Positions 8,990 through 18,429 are shown, numbered from the stretch's first letter. The stretch: 64,000 nucleotides of DNA from Paenarthrobacter nicotinovorans (GCF_021919345.1 NZ_CP089293.1:1116001-1180000), one strand, 5' to 3'. The notes: generated by a model from the sequence alone, not told the origin. Translations and numbers: made by a program.

Positions 8990-11335
8990 TCAAGCCGTAG
9001 CCCGCACCCGCACCGGAGTGAGCATCTCCCGTTCGAACCCGACCACACGGCGTGGCCCGTGGAGGATTACTTCGTGGGTGGCCGCATCTGAGGCGCAGGA
9101 GGTGGAAACGTGCAGCTTCACCAGGCCGGGCGTCACGACGCGCTGCAGGTCCAATCCGGTAAAGGACGTGCGGTCGGCATGGACCACGAACTCCACCTCG
9201 GAAGAAGCTCCTGCTGGCAACTCCACCCGCGCATACCCGATCAACTCGCGGACCGGACGCACTACTTCGCCCACGGGATCTTCCAGATACAGCTGGACAA
9301 CCTCGGCGCCATCACGGAAACCGGTGTTTGTGACCGTACAGCTGACGGTGACCGAGTCCGACGTCGACATCGCCGGTGCGCTGCTCTGGTGACCCGACAA
9401 TTCGAAGCTGGTGTAGGACAAACCGTGCCCGAACCCATACAGCGGCGAGGGATCCAGCGCACTGACTTCAGTGCGACCGGCAAGCCGGGAGTGCAAGTAG
9501 GTGCCGGGCTGGCCACCGGACGACCTCGGCACGGAGACTGGCAACTTGCCGGAGGGATTGACGACGCCGGTGAGCACGTCCCAGAGTGCCTCACCGCCTG
9601 CTTCGCCAGGGAAGAACCCTTGAACGATCGCATCGGCCCGGTCGACGAAGTCGCCGAGTGCATAGGGTCGCCCGCTCAGGACGACCACCACGGCACGGGA
9701 GCCGGAATCTGCGCAGGCCGCAAGGACCCGGTCAAGCATCCGGTGCTGGTCGCCGGGAAGGTGGAGGTCGGCGGCGTCGTTCCCTTCGCCTGAGGTGCCG
9801 CGACCAAAGAGTCCCGCGTTGTCACCGACCACCACCACACAGGTGTCCACGGAGGCGGCTATCTGGCATGCCTCGGCAATTTCAGTCTCCGTCGCCACCT
9901 CACAATTTCCGGTCACGGAACTGAGCACAGAATCGAATCGCCCGGCCGCAACAGCCGCGACCGAAGGAACGGAGATGCCCATGGGAACATCAGGATGCGA
10001 TGCGCCGACATGGGCATCGAAGGAGTAACAACCCAGCATGGCGAACGGGTCATCGGCCAAGGGACCCACCACACCCAGAGATCCGCCGGATGGCAACGGG
10101 AGCGCTGGAGCTCCGTCGAACGATCCGTTGCTCAACAGGACCAAGGACTGCGCGGCCAACTCACGCGCAAGGGCCCGGTCTTCGGCGCGATCGAGGTCAA
10201 CAGCTGCTGACAAGGCCGGCGGAGCAGGGGAGAAGTCGGGGGACAGGAGCCCCACCTGGGCCTTCTGCGTCAGGACCCGGCGGAGTGCCTGGTCAACCAC
10301 AGCTACGTCCAGGGCGCCCTCTTGGACACGGGCGAGGAGCGGCGCGCCAAAGCAATTCACGGTCGGGAGCTCCACATCAACGCCCGCGGAGAGGGCCAAT
10401 ATGGCCGCCTCTCCGGAATCTGCTGCAACGCCGTGGGTGACATCGAGGAACGCGACGCCGAAGTAGTCCGCCACCACTGTGCCGTTGAAACCCCACTCCT
10501 GACGGAGCAGCCCGGTCAAAAGGGCACGATTCGCGGCGGCGGGTACGCCGTCGATGTCGGTATAGGCGTGCATCACCGACCTGGCGCCACCATGCCGGAG
10601 GGCCATTTCGAAAGGCGGCAGCATGACGTCGGCGAGTTCCCGGGGACCCATGGAGACAGGGGCATGGTTGCGGCCGGCCTGCGAGGCCGAGTAGCCCACA
10701 AAGTGCTTGAGGGTGGAAACGATCCCGGTTGATTCCAGGCCCTGAACATAAGCGGTTGCTACAGTTCCCACCAGGTAAGGGTCCTCGCCGATTGTCTCCT
10801 CGACCCGGCCCCAGCGGAGATCACGGACAACGTCCAGCACCGGAGCCAGGCCCTGATGCACCCCGAGGGACCGCATGCTTTCACCGATCCGGGAGGCCAT
10901 CTCCTTCACCAGGCCAGGATTGAAAGTGGCGCCCCAAGCCAGGGGGACGGGGAAGGCTGTGGCCTTCCAGGCGGCCAACCCGGCCAGGCATTCCTCGTGG
11001 ACTTGGGCGGGAATGCCGAACCTGGATGCGGCCATGATCTGTTCCTGGGCTGCGGCCAGCCGTCGCGCACCTTCCGCGGGCTCCACGGGAACAGTCCCGT
11101 ACATGCGGGTGATCTGTCCCAGGCCATCGGCAATGATGTCGTCCCAGGAGCGGTCGTCTCCGGCCATTTGGCTCTGCAAAGGCGCAACGGAATCACCATC
11201 TGTGGAGGCGTTGACCCACACGCCTGCCAACTGTGCCAGCTTTTCTTCCAGAGTCATTTCACGGATGAGATGCTCCACGATGCCGGACGCTGGAACGCGG
11301 GCGAGTGCGTGCTGATCGGCGGCACCGGTGCTCAC
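8990..11335 (-). CDS. Glycoside hydrolase family 3 beta-glucosidase/xylosidase
   Basis: 781-aa GH3 enzyme hydrolysing terminal beta-glycosides. The N-terminal TIM-barrel carries GLAPVLDVVRDLRWGRVEETIGEDPYLVG and the nucleophile region GTVVADYFGVAFL (Asp of ADY). A GH3_C domain follows (VVVVGDNAGLFGRGTSGEGNDAADLHLPGDQ, with the acid/base Glu plausibly in SGEGND) and a C-terminal fibronectin-III-like domain. No signal peptide is seen, so it probably acts inside the cell on imported oligosaccharides. It is divergent from the oxidoreductase operon at 11532, with shared control sites between them, and a LacI gene ends the cluster. Confidence 0.95.
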   Translation of the reverse strand: MSTGAADQHALARVPASGIVEHLIREMTLEEKLAQLAGVWVNASTDGDSVAPLQSQMAGDDRSWDDIIADGLGQITRMYGTVPVEPAEGARRLAAAQEQIMAASRFGIPAQVHEECLAGLAAWKATAFPVPLAWGATFNPGLVKEMASRIGESMRSLGVHQGLAPVLDVVRDLRWGRVEETIGEDPYLVGTVATAYVQGLESTGIVSTLKHFVGYSASQAGRNHAPVSMGPRELADVMLPPFEMALRHGGARSVMHAYTDIDGVPAAANRALLTGLLRQEWGFNGTVVADYFGVAFLDVTHGVAADSGEAAILALSAGVDVELPTVNCFGAPLLARVQEGALDVAVVDQALRRVLTQKAQVGLLSPDFSPAPPALSAAVDLDRAEDRALARELAAQSLVLLSNGSFDGAPALPLPSGGSLGVVGPLADDPFAMLGCYSFDAHVGASHPDVPMGISVPSVAAVAAGRFDSVLSSVTGNCEVATETEIAEACQIAASVDTCVVVVGDNAGLFGRGTSGEGNDAADLHLPGDQHRMLDRVLAACADSGSRAVVVVLSGRPYALGDFVDRADAIVQGFFPGEAGGEALWDVLTGVVNPSGKLPVSVPRSSGGQPGTYLHSRLAGRTEVSALDPSPLYGFGHGLSYTSFELSGHQSSAPAMSTSDSVTVSCTVTNTGFRDGAEVVQLYLEDPVGEVVRPVRELIGYARVELPAGASSEVEFVVHADRTSFTGLDLQRVVTPGLVKLHVSTSCASDAATHEVILHGPRRVVGFEREMLTPVRVRATA

Positions 11336-11368
11336 AAGCTTCTCCTCGGGATCTGGGTTGGTTCTTAG

Positions 11369-11495
11369 AAAGTATCAGAAACTTTAATCAACTTGCTAGG
11401 CAGATTTTCTGTTGATTTATGAGGATTTTCTTCATAGCGTTGTGTCACTGGTGGGCCGTTGTGGATAAGTTGCTCACTAAAAAATCAGAAACTTT
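11369..11495. promoter_or_regulatory. Divergent control region with repeated ATCAGAAACTTT operator-like sites
   Basis: The spacer between the GH3 gene and the oxidoreductase operon is markedly AT-rich. It carries the 12-bp sequence ATCAGAAACTTT twice in the same orientation, at 11374-11385 and 11484-11495. The first copy is extended into an inverted repeat (AAAGT at 11369-11373 pairing with ACTTT at 11381-11385). One site lies near each divergent start. The LacI-family regulator at 14398 is the natural candidate binder, but that is inference. Confidence 0.55.
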
Positions 11496-11531
11496 CGGAC
11501 ATAATTGCCTACGCTCAACGGAGAGACCCAT

Positions 11532-12638
11532 ATGCAGACTTACAGGGTGGCCATCATCGGAACAGGCGGGATCGCAGCTGTTCACGCGTCCAACCTGGCC
11601 CGCACCGACAACAGAGCGACGTTGATCGCCGCGTGCGATGTCGAAGACGCACGCTTGCAGGCCTTCGCGGATGAGCATGGGATCGCCGGCCGCTACCAGA
11701 GCCTCACGGAGTTGTTGTCCGAGGCCAAACCGGACATCGTGCACCTGTGTACTCCGCCCATGATGCACATTGACCAGGCGATCGAGTGCCTTGAGGCCGG
11801 TGTGCACGTCCTGTCCGAGAAGCCTCCGGCACTCAGCCTTGCCGACTTCGACAGGCTCAACACCGCAGAAGCCAAGGGCGGCGCCCAGTTCTCGTGCGTC
11901 TTCCAGCACCGCTTCGGTGACGCCTCGGCAGCCGCAAGGGGTTTGATTGGTGGCAGCGATTTCGGACGACCCCTCGTAGCCCGCTGCGACACGCTGTGGT
12001 ACCGGCCGGATGAGTATTTCGATCTTCCGTGGCGCGGCACATGGAAAGCGGAGGGCGGTGGGCCCACGATGGGCCACGGCATCCACCAGTTCGATCTCCT
12101 CCTGCACCTCCTGGGGCCATGGGACGAGGTGCACGCAATCGCCTCGCGGCAAGCCCGGGCCACGTCGACCGAGGACTTCTCCGCCGCGCTCGTCCGCTTC
12201 GAAAACGGCGCGGCCGCAACGGTCATCAACTCGCTGCTCTCACCGCGCGAAACCTCGGACATCCGCGTGGATTGCGAATACGCCACCGTCGAACTCAGCC
12301 ACCTTTACGGTTACGGCACCAAGGACTGGACCATTACGCCCGCGCCTGGCCACGAGGCCGCCGTCTCCGCCGCCTGGTCCAGCCAACCGTTGGAGCGGGG
12401 CAGTGGGCACTCTGCGCAGTTCCTCGCCATGTATGACGCGCTCGACGCCGGCCTGCCGCTCCCAGCCGGGGCGGACTCAGCCCGGCAGACACTGGAGTTC
12501 GCTGCCGCGATTTACGCGTCGGCCTTCACAGGTGACCCCGTTCGTCGCGGAGAGATCGTCCCCGGCCACGCCTTCTATGAGGGCATGGACGGGGATGGCC
12601 GGGGGACCCGCGTCCTGGCCGCCACCGCCCGCGCCTAA
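11532..12638 (+). CDS. Gfo/Idh/MocA family oxidoreductase
   Basis: 368-aa NAD(P)-dependent sugar dehydrogenase. ATG 11532 follows GGAGA. The Rossmann motif YRVAIIGTGGIAAVHASNL begins at residue 4. VLSEKPPAL carries the conserved Glu-Lys-Pro used in cofactor and substrate binding, and the second domain contains GHGIHQFDLLLHLLG with the conserved His. It is first gene of an operon with a DUF6807 protein, a cupin and a LacI regulator, opposite a GH3 glucosidase. This context points to oxidation or epimerisation of a sugar released by that hydrolase. Confidence 0.94.
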   Translation: MQTYRVAIIGTGGIAAVHASNLARTDNRATLIAACDVEDARLQAFADEHGIAGRYQSLTELLSEAKPDIVHLCTPPMMHIDQAIECLEAGVHVLSEKPPALSLADFDRLNTAEAKGGAQFSCVFQHRFGDASAAARGLIGGSDFGRPLVARCDTLWYRPDEYFDLPWRGTWKAEGGGPTMGHGIHQFDLLLHLLGPWDEVHAIASRQARATSTEDFSAALVRFENGAAATVINSLLSPRETSDIRVDCEYATVELSHLYGYGTKDWTITPAPGHEAAVSAAWSSQPLERGSGHSAQFLAMYDALDAGLPLPAGADSARQTLEFAAAIYASAFTGDPVRRGEIVPGHAFYEGMDGDGRGTRVLAATARA

Positions 12639-12661
12639 CCACCACGTAAACGGAGAACACC

Positions 12662-13624
12662 ATGACCAGCACAGCCCAAAGCTCCTACACTCAAACCCTT
12701 GGTTACACCGACGACGGCCGTGCCCTGACCTTCACGGTCGGCGCCCAGGACATCGCCACGTACACCTATCTGCCTGTAGATGAGCAGTACGAGAGCCCCC
12801 GACCCTTCTTCCACCCACTGAAGACACTGGAAGGCGATGAAGTTACCATTTCCAGGCCGTGGGACCACGTCTGGCACAAAGGCCTGTCCTGGGCGCTGCC
12901 GAACGTGGGAGAGCACAACTTCTGGGGCGGTGCCACCTACACCCGGGACACCGGCTACGCGAACCTGGACAATAACGGTGCCATGAACCATCAGGCATTT
13001 ACGTCCATTGAAGACTCCGGCGAAGGCATCACCGCTGCGGAAACACTGCTCTGGAGTGCGCAACCCTCCGGCGCCGGGCAGAATGGTCAGCCGCTCATCG
13101 TCGAGAAGCGCCGGTTCGGCATTCAGCTCCTTCCCACCCTCAATGCGTGGGCACTCCTCTTCGAAACAGAGATGAGCAACGTCTCCGGCGCCGAGATCGG
13201 CATCGGGAGCCCCACAACAGAGGGTCGCGACAACGCAGGTTACGGCGGGCTGTTCTGGCGCGGGCCGCGCTCATTCACAGGCGGGGAATTCCGCTCCGAA
13301 GCAGGGACCGGTGCTGACGAATTCATGGGCACGCGCTCAGAGTGGATCGCTTTCACCGGTCAGCACGACGTCACATGCCGGAAGTCCAGCATCCTGTTCG
13401 TCGAGGACCAAGCCAACCCTGGTGCCTCCAACCAGTGGTTCGCCCGCTCCTCCATGTTCGCCTGCCTCGGGTCGGCTCCATTCTTCAGCGAAGTAGTCCC
13501 GCTCACGGAGGCCGAGCCGCTCACGTACCGGTACGCCGTCGTGATTGCCGACGGCGACCTGGAAGGCGGGCAAGCTGCCGCGCTCGCGGTCGCCGCCAAG
13601 GCAGCGCTGGAGGGCTGGGCCTGA
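12662..13624 (+). CDS. DUF6807 (PmoA-like) family protein
   Basis: 320 aa. The central pattern PRPFFHPLKTLEGDEVTISRPWDHVWHKGLSWALPNVGEHNFWGG is characteristic of the family annotated DUF6807 or PmoA, which is usually found beside Gfo/Idh/MocA oxidoreductases in sugar-degradation clusters. The PmoA label comes from an old association with methane oxidation and should not be taken as function. The conserved HP, DH and HN residues look like a binding site for a sugar or metal. It begins 23 bp after the oxidoreductase and is followed by the cupin gene 1 bp later. Confidence 0.85.
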   Translation: MTSTAQSSYTQTLGYTDDGRALTFTVGAQDIATYTYLPVDEQYESPRPFFHPLKTLEGDEVTISRPWDHVWHKGLSWALPNVGEHNFWGGATYTRDTGYANLDNNGAMNHQAFTSIEDSGEGITAAETLLWSAQPSGAGQNGQPLIVEKRRFGIQLLPTLNAWALLFETEMSNVSGAEIGIGSPTTEGRDNAGYGGLFWRGPRSFTGGEFRSEAGTGADEFMGTRSEWIAFTGQHDVTCRKSSILFVEDQANPGASNQWFARSSMFACLGSAPFFSEVVPLTEAEPLTYRYAVVIADGDLEGGQAAALAVAAKAALEGWA

Positions 13625-13625
13625 C

Positions 13626-14372
13626 ATGTGCAACACATTTCCGGGGGCCACCGCCGTATCCGAGGTCAGTATCTATGACTGGCCAGGGGCGGATGGCGGA
13701 GCCGGCGGCTCACCGCACGTGCACACCGCCTCTACGGAGGCATATGTGGTGCAGCAGGGGACTGGTCGCTTGGAAACCTTGGACTCGCGAGGGTTTACCT
13801 CCACGCCGTTGGCCCCCGGAACGGTGGTCTGGTTCACGCCGGGTACCGTCCACCGTGCCATCAACGACTCGGGCGATTTGAGGGTGCTGATTGTCATGCA
13901 GAACGCCGGCCTTCCGGAGAACGGCGACGCGGTGATGACCTTTCCGCCCGAGCACCTGGTGGACGTTGACGCTTACGCGCGTGTTGCGTCCCTTCCGTCC
14001 CGGGATGCCGACGGCGGTGACGCGGCGGCGGAGGCGGCCGCGCGCCGTCGTCGGGACCTGGCTTTGGAGGGTTATCTGGCCCTGAAGGCGGCCGTGCAGG
14101 AGTCGGGGGTCGGGGCGCTGGCGGAATTTCATGCCGCGGCCGCGAGGTTGGTGAGCGGCAAGACCGGAAATTGGCGAGACTACTTGGTTGGGGGCGCTGC
14201 GCGGCAGGCGGAGCTGACGGGGCGGCAGTTGGAGTCTCTCGAGTCCATGGAAAGTTTCTACTTGCAGGATGCGAGGACTACGATGGGCGAACGGAAAACC
14301 CGCAGGATCTATGGCATGTGCGGCCGGATCCAGGCGTGGGAACTTTCCGAAACAGACATCGCCGCGGGGTGA
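13626..14372 (+). CDS. Cupin domain protein
   Basis: 248 aa from ATG 13626, which starts 1 bp after the preceding stop. Residues about 1-90 form a cupin barrel with a metal-site pattern (GGSPHVHTASTEAYVVQQGTG, then WFTPGTVHRAIND). The C-terminal 130 residues are a helical, alanine-rich extension (AAEAAARRRRDLALEGYLALKAAVQ). The protein may be an isomerase or a sugar sensor acting with the operon's dehydrogenase; neither is demonstrated. The lacI-type gene follows 25 bp downstream. Confidence 0.86.
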   Translation: MCNTFPGATAVSEVSIYDWPGADGGAGGSPHVHTASTEAYVVQQGTGRLETLDSRGFTSTPLAPGTVVWFTPGTVHRAINDSGDLRVLIVMQNAGLPENGDAVMTFPPEHLVDVDAYARVASLPSRDADGGDAAAEAAARRRRDLALEGYLALKAAVQESGVGALAEFHAAAARLVSGKTGNWRDYLVGGAARQAELTGRQLESLESMESFYLQDARTTMGERKTRRIYGMCGRIQAWELSETDIAAG

Positions 14373-14397
14373 TCCCGGGCTGGAAAGGTGGGGACCC

Positions 14398-15423
14398 ATG
14401 GTGACCAAGCAGGACTCTGGACGGGCCACGATCAGCGAGATCGCCCGTGAGGCCGGAGTCTCGGTGCCCACCGTATCCAAGGTCCTCAACGGCCATGCCC
14501 ATGTTGCCGCAGCCACACGTGCCAGGGTCGAAGAGATCATCGCCAAGCGTGACTATGCGCGGCGGCCGGCCAAACGGAGCAAGAAGGCCGGGCTCGTGGA
14601 TCTTGTGTTCCCAGGCATGGGCTCCGAATGGGCCTGCGAGATTATCGAAGGCGTAGAGCGCGTGGCGCAGGAAGCCGGCTACGGCACCGTCGTCAGCAGC
14701 CTGTCCCTGGACGGTTCCAGGATCCGTCCTTGGCTGGCGAACCTCGCTGAGCGGAAGTCCGACGGCGTGCTGCTTGCCGTTTTCGGTCTGGACCAGAAGC
14801 AGATTCAGCGCATCAAATCCTTGGGTATCCCCGTCATTCTGATCGATCCTGTGGGGCAACCCGGGCCGGACCTCATGACCGTGGGTGCCGCCAATTGGGA
14901 CGGCGCTTTCTCTGCCACCGAGTATCTGCTGAAGTTGGGCCACACCCGGATCGGAATGATCGGGGGCCGCGAGGACCTCCAATGCAGCGGCGCCCGTGAG
15001 GACGGCTACGTGGCAGCGCTGCGGCGGGGTGGTATTGAGCTGGATCATTCCCTGATGGTGCCGGGCGATTTCTCCACCGAGTCCGGTTCCCGTGGGACGG
15101 AAGCGTTGCTGGCCCTTTCCAACCGGCCCACCGCGATCTTTACCGGCAACGATGCCCAGGCGCTCGGTGCTTACCGGGCTGCACGCTCAGCAGGCCTTCG
15201 CATTCCCGATGATCTTTCCATCATCGGCTTTGACGACATCCCCGCCGCTGAATGGATAGAACCCGGCCTCACCACCATCCGCCAGCCCGTGGTGCAGATG
15301 GCCGAAACTGCCATGCGCGCGCTCCTCCGCCACCTCGAAGGAGATGAGGAGCTGCCGCAGCGGATCGAGCTGGGGACTGAGTTGGTGGTGAGGGGCTCGA
15401 CGGCGGGGCCGGCTAAAGACTGA
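14398..15423 (+). CDS. LacI family transcriptional regulator
   Basis: 341 aa from ATG 14398, preceded by GGAAAGG. The N-terminal helix-turn-helix is ATISEIAREAGVSVPTVSKVLNGHAHV with the hinge helix after it. The rest is a periplasmic-binding-protein-like ligand domain (GLVDLVFPGMGSEWACEIIEGVERVAQEAGYG ... IIGFDDIPAAEWIEPGLTTIRQP). It closes the sugar operon and probably represses the divergent GH3 and oxidoreductase promoters until a sugar ligand is bound. Its 3' end overlaps the convergent LysR gene by 11 bp. Confidence 0.94.
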   Translation: MVTKQDSGRATISEIAREAGVSVPTVSKVLNGHAHVAAATRARVEEIIAKRDYARRPAKRSKKAGLVDLVFPGMGSEWACEIIEGVERVAQEAGYGTVVSSLSLDGSRIRPWLANLAERKSDGVLLAVFGLDQKQIQRIKSLGIPVILIDPVGQPGPDLMTVGAANWDGAFSATEYLLKLGHTRIGMIGGREDLQCSGAREDGYVAALRRGGIELDHSLMVPGDFSTESGSRGTEALLALSNRPTAIFTGNDAQALGAYRAARSAGLRIPDDLSIIGFDDIPAAEWIEPGLTTIRQPVVQMAETAMRALLRHLEGDEELPQRIELGTELVVRGSTAGPAKD

Positions 15424-16291
15424 GGGCGTCGATGGATTGCAGGAACAATGGGATGAGTGGGTCGTTGTTTCCGCGCAGCCACGCGGTTCCAATGCTCCAC
15501 ACTGAGGACTCGAGGTCGATGGGCACCAATTGCACGCCTTCCGGAACGATGGCCGAGGTGCTGGCGGGAACCACGGCGGAGCCGGCTCCGGCTGCAACGA
15601 GCGCCAGCACAGTGAGAAGGTCCGAGGTCTCATAGAGGACGCCTGGGCGTGCGCGCAGATCCGAGAAGAGATTGCTGGTTTGGGCAGTGAGTCCTGGGCC
15701 GCGCGCCGGATCAAGGCGAATGAGAGGACGACCATCGATGAACCGATGCAGCGCATCCCGGGTCGATAGGGGAGCCGACTCACTCTTGGGAATCGCAAGG
15801 GCCAGACGATCGCGGCGAATCATCCGGGTGGCAATGTCCGGTGGGGCAGGCAGCCGAACAAATCCGATACTGAGCGTCCCGTTGCGCAGTGCCTCGAACT
15901 GCGCTGTGGATGACATGTCGTCCAATCCGATGTCGATGGCCGGATGTTCGGTCCTGAAGGCGGCCACAGCACGCGGAGCCACGTCGATCGCGGACATGCC
16001 GAATCCCACCTTCAACGCACCCTCAGCCCCCGCCGCGATACGTTCCATGCGCTGCGCGAGCCCGTCGGCGCGGCGCACGAGGTCGACCGCATCGGCAAGC
16101 AGCGCCTCTCCGGCACGGGTGAGTGCTGCCCCATGCCGACCCCGGGTGAACAGCTGGCTTCCGGCCTGACGCTCCAGGAGCTGAATCTGTTTGGTGAGGT
16201 TGGATTGCGTGGTGGAAAGCGCCTTGGCCGCCAACCCGAAGTTCCCGGTTTCGGCGACAGCAACGAAGGAGCGAATCAGCCGTAGTTCCAT
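15413..16291 (-). CDS. LysR family transcriptional regulator
   Basis: 292 aa. The N-terminal winged helix is MELRLIRSFVAVAETGNFGLAAKALSTTQSNLTKQIQLLERQAGSQLFTR, followed by the usual co-inducer-binding domain. It is divergent from the nitrilase-family gene at 16402 with a 110-bp spacer holding a palindrome. This is the classic arrangement for a LysR protein controlling its neighbour. Confidence 0.94.
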   Translation of the reverse strand: MELRLIRSFVAVAETGNFGLAAKALSTTQSNLTKQIQLLERQAGSQLFTRGRHGAALTRAGEALLADAVDLVRRADGLAQRMERIAAGAEGALKVGFGMSAIDVAPRAVAAFRTEHPAIDIGLDDMSSTAQFEALRNGTLSIGFVRLPAPPDIATRMIRRDRLALAIPKSESAPLSTRDALHRFIDGRPLIRLDPARGPGLTAQTSNLFSDLRARPGVLYETSDLLTVLALVAAGAGSAVVPASTSAIVPEGVQLVPIDLESSVWSIGTAWLRGNNDPLIPLFLQSIDALSL

Positions 16292-16308
16292 TCTGGGATC
16301 CTAGTTTC

Positions 16309-16323
16309 ATTCCCGAAGGGAAT
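16309..16323. promoter_or_regulatory. 15-bp palindrome between LysR and nitrilase genes
   Basis: ATTCCCGAAGGGAAT is a perfect 6+3+6 inverted repeat located 18 bp upstream of the lysR start and about 80 bp upstream of the nitrilase start. It fits a LysR autoregulatory site. A related half (GACGGAATG) lies about 30 bp further toward the nitrilase gene. Confidence 0.5.
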
Positions 16324-16401
16324 CAAAAGTCCTTAAAGTTTCATTAGACGGAATGCTAGGTGGCGGCGAGCATGGGAGGTGTCCCAACCAAGGAGAAACC
16401 A

Positions 16402-17379
16402 ATGATCACCGCCCCCACCCTTCGCGCTTCGGTTGTCCAGTTCGAAGCCGCCCCGGATCGCCCGGACCTCAATCTAAGGACCATTCGCCGGCTGGCCATC
16501 AAGGCGGCGAGGGACGGCGCCCGGATTGTTGCGTTCCCGGAAATGTGCCTGATCGGTTACTGGCATCTACGCAAGCAGACCCCGGAACGCTTGTATGAAT
16601 TAGCACAGTCCGAGGACGGTGAACACGTCCAAACCATCAGGAAGCTTGCCGCAGAGCTCGAACTGGGGATCGGTATCGGGTTCCTGGAAGTACAGGCCGA
16701 CGGGAGACTTTTCAATTCCTACTCCGTCTGCCTCCCGGACGGGACCGTTCACACCCACCGGAAACTCCACGCCTTCGAGCACGAGGCCATCAGTAGCGGC
16801 TCGGAGTTCACAGTGTTCGATACGCCTTGGGGTGTCAAAGCAGGGATTCTGATTTGTTGGGACAACAACCTGGTGGAGAATGTGCGTGCCACGGCCCTCC
16901 TCGGGGCAACGGTGCTTATCGCTCCCCACCAGACGGGCGGGACCAACTCGGCCAGTCCCCGGGGCATGAAGCCTGTCCCGGCAGAGCTATGGGACAACCG
17001 TGCAGCGGATCCCGCGGCCATCGAGGACGCGTTCCGGGGGGTCAACGGCCGTGGGTGGCTTATGCGGTGGCTGCCTGCCCGTGCCCACGACAACGGCATG
17101 TTCATCCTTTTCAGCAACGGTGTGGGCCGCGACGACGACGAGATCCGGACGGGGAATGCGATGATCATCGATCCCTACGGAACGATCGTGGCCGAGACCT
17201 GGGTGGCGGACGAAGCCGTGGTAACGGCAGATCTGGACTTTGATCTCGTGCCACTTTCAACCGGGCGCAGATGGATTCGTGGCCGCAGGCCAGAGCTGTA
17301 CGGCATCCTCGGCCGCCAGCAGGGAAACGAGCTGGACGCTCGTGCAGCGCGCTTCTCCAAGGACCCTGTGGACGTCTGA
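16402..17379 (+). CDS. Nitrilase-superfamily carbon-nitrogen hydrolase
   Basis: 325 aa from ATG 16402 (AAGGAGA upstream). The catalytic triad can be placed: Glu in VAFPEMCLIGYW, Lys in HRKLHAFEHE, Cys in GILICWDNNLVEN. The protein is therefore a C-N hydrolase (amidase, carbamoylase or nitrilase), and the exact class cannot be told. An insertion around GGTNSASPRGMKPVPAELWDN before the C-terminal part resembles uncharacterised aliphatic amidase-like members. It is probably controlled by the divergent LysR protein. A stem-loop at 17396-17414 follows. Confidence 0.92.
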   Translation: MITAPTLRASVVQFEAAPDRPDLNLRTIRRLAIKAARDGARIVAFPEMCLIGYWHLRKQTPERLYELAQSEDGEHVQTIRKLAAELELGIGIGFLEVQADGRLFNSYSVCLPDGTVHTHRKLHAFEHEAISSGSEFTVFDTPWGVKAGILICWDNNLVENVRATALLGATVLIAPHQTGGTNSASPRGMKPVPAELWDNRAADPAAIEDAFRGVNGRGWLMRWLPARAHDNGMFILFSNGVGRDDDEIRTGNAMIIDPYGTIVAETWVADEAVVTADLDFDLVPLSTGRRWIRGRRPELYGILGRQQGNELDARAARFSKDPVDV

Positions 17380-17395
17380 ATGGACTTTCCCTCGT

Positions 17396-17414
17396 GGCCC
17401 GCGGCTAGCGGGCC
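17396..17414 (+). terminator. Stem-loop after nitrilase gene (weak terminator candidate)
   Basis: GGCCCGC and GCGGGCC pair across a 5-nt loop 17 bp after the nitrilase stop. No T-run follows, so intrinsic termination is uncertain. Confidence 0.4.
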
Positions 17415-17601
17415 CGACTCAGGGTGGGGGGTAAACCATCAGGGGGCGTTTCAGCATAGCCGCAGGTCAACGACGTCTTGCGCCGCACTTTGTACCGTCG
17501 ATCGTTGGGCGATAAGGTATTGCCAGACCGTTTTGCAGAGGGCGGCCCTTTTCGCTCCTTTGCTGTCTGCTGGGGACGCATTTCAGTCAGTAGGAACGTG
17601 C

Positions 17602-18339
17602 ATGGTCAACCCCCTCCCCGAGCATGAAGCTCTCCAGAACGGATACTTTTTGGATCTCGTCCTGGGAAGCGAGGACGTTGAGGCTTTTCTCAGCGACCTC
17701 GCGGCTTTCTCAGCCGAGAGCCTCTCTCACCCGGAGAGCCCGGTATACAGCGGCATTACAGTGTTACGTCGCAAGAAGTCGGCAACAGCCGCAAGCAGTG
17801 ACGAGCGCGCCCGCGTCATGGATCAGCTCCAAAGCACCTTCGAAGGTCCCTGCCTCACGGCCATGGACAAGCTCACCCCCGTACTGGTCCCGGACCTCCT
17901 GAGCGACCAGCGTTGGCCGGCCTATATCCAGGCCGCCTCCGACCAAGGGCTTCGCTCCATCCTGAGCGTTCCGCTCCTGGTCGAGGGCGATACGCGCGCT
18001 GCCCTGAACCTGTACTCCGAGAAACCGGATGCGTTCCAAGCCGAGGACATGGAGCGGGCCGAGGTTTTCGCCTCCCACGCCTCCAAGTCGCTGCGTCTCG
18101 CCTTGAAAATCGCACAACTCAGCGATGCCCGGAACGACCTGGCAACGGCGATGCAGTCGCGCACCGTCATCGACCTCGCGGTCGGGGCGATCATGGCGCA
18201 AAACCATTGCAGCCAGGAGGAAGCTTTCACTATCCTGCGGACGGCCTCCAGCAACCGGAACATCAAGCTGAGGCATCTGGCCAAGTCCATCATCGCGGCT
18301 GTGTCTTCCGGGAAGATCACCACGCACTTCGAGGAGTGA
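17602..18339 (+). CDS. GAF-ANTAR domain regulatory protein
   Basis: 245 aa from ATG 17602. Residues about 15-165 form a GAF sensor domain (GPCLTAMDKLTPVLVPDLLSDQRWPAY ... LRSILSVPLLVEGDTRAALNLYS). The C-terminal about 60 residues are an ANTAR RNA-binding domain (MQSRTVIDLAVGAIMAQNHCSQEEAFTILRTASSNRNIKLRHLA). ANTAR proteins act by antitermination at paired hairpins in leader RNAs. The ligand and target RNA are unknown. The inverted repeat immediately downstream (18348-18429) and the MFS gene after it are the nearest candidate target. Confidence 0.93.
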   Translation: MVNPLPEHEALQNGYFLDLVLGSEDVEAFLSDLAAFSAESLSHPESPVYSGITVLRRKKSATAASSDERARVMDQLQSTFEGPCLTAMDKLTPVLVPDLLSDQRWPAYIQAASDQGLRSILSVPLLVEGDTRAALNLYSEKPDAFQAEDMERAEVFASHASKSLRLALKIAQLSDARNDLATAMQSRTVIDLAVGAIMAQNHCSQEEAFTILRTASSNRNIKLRHLAKSIIAAVSSGKITTHFEE

Positions 18340-18347
18340 GTACATTC

Positions 18348-18429
18348 TGCTGGATCATCGTCGCCCGCACATCGGTGCACCCGCGGAATTCCAGGGTTGG
18401 GTGCCGGTGCCACGCCGGATGATCCAGCA
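18348..18429. repeat. 12-bp inverted repeat with 58-bp interior, between GAF-ANTAR and MFS genes
   Basis: TGCTGGATCATC at 18348-18359 and its exact complement GATGATCCAGCA at 18418-18429 enclose 58 bp that is itself GC-rich and partly self-complementary. It begins 9 bp after the regulator's stop and ends 77 bp before the transporter start. It could be a leader-RNA structure, a terminator lacking a T-run, or an operator pair. Confidence 0.55.
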
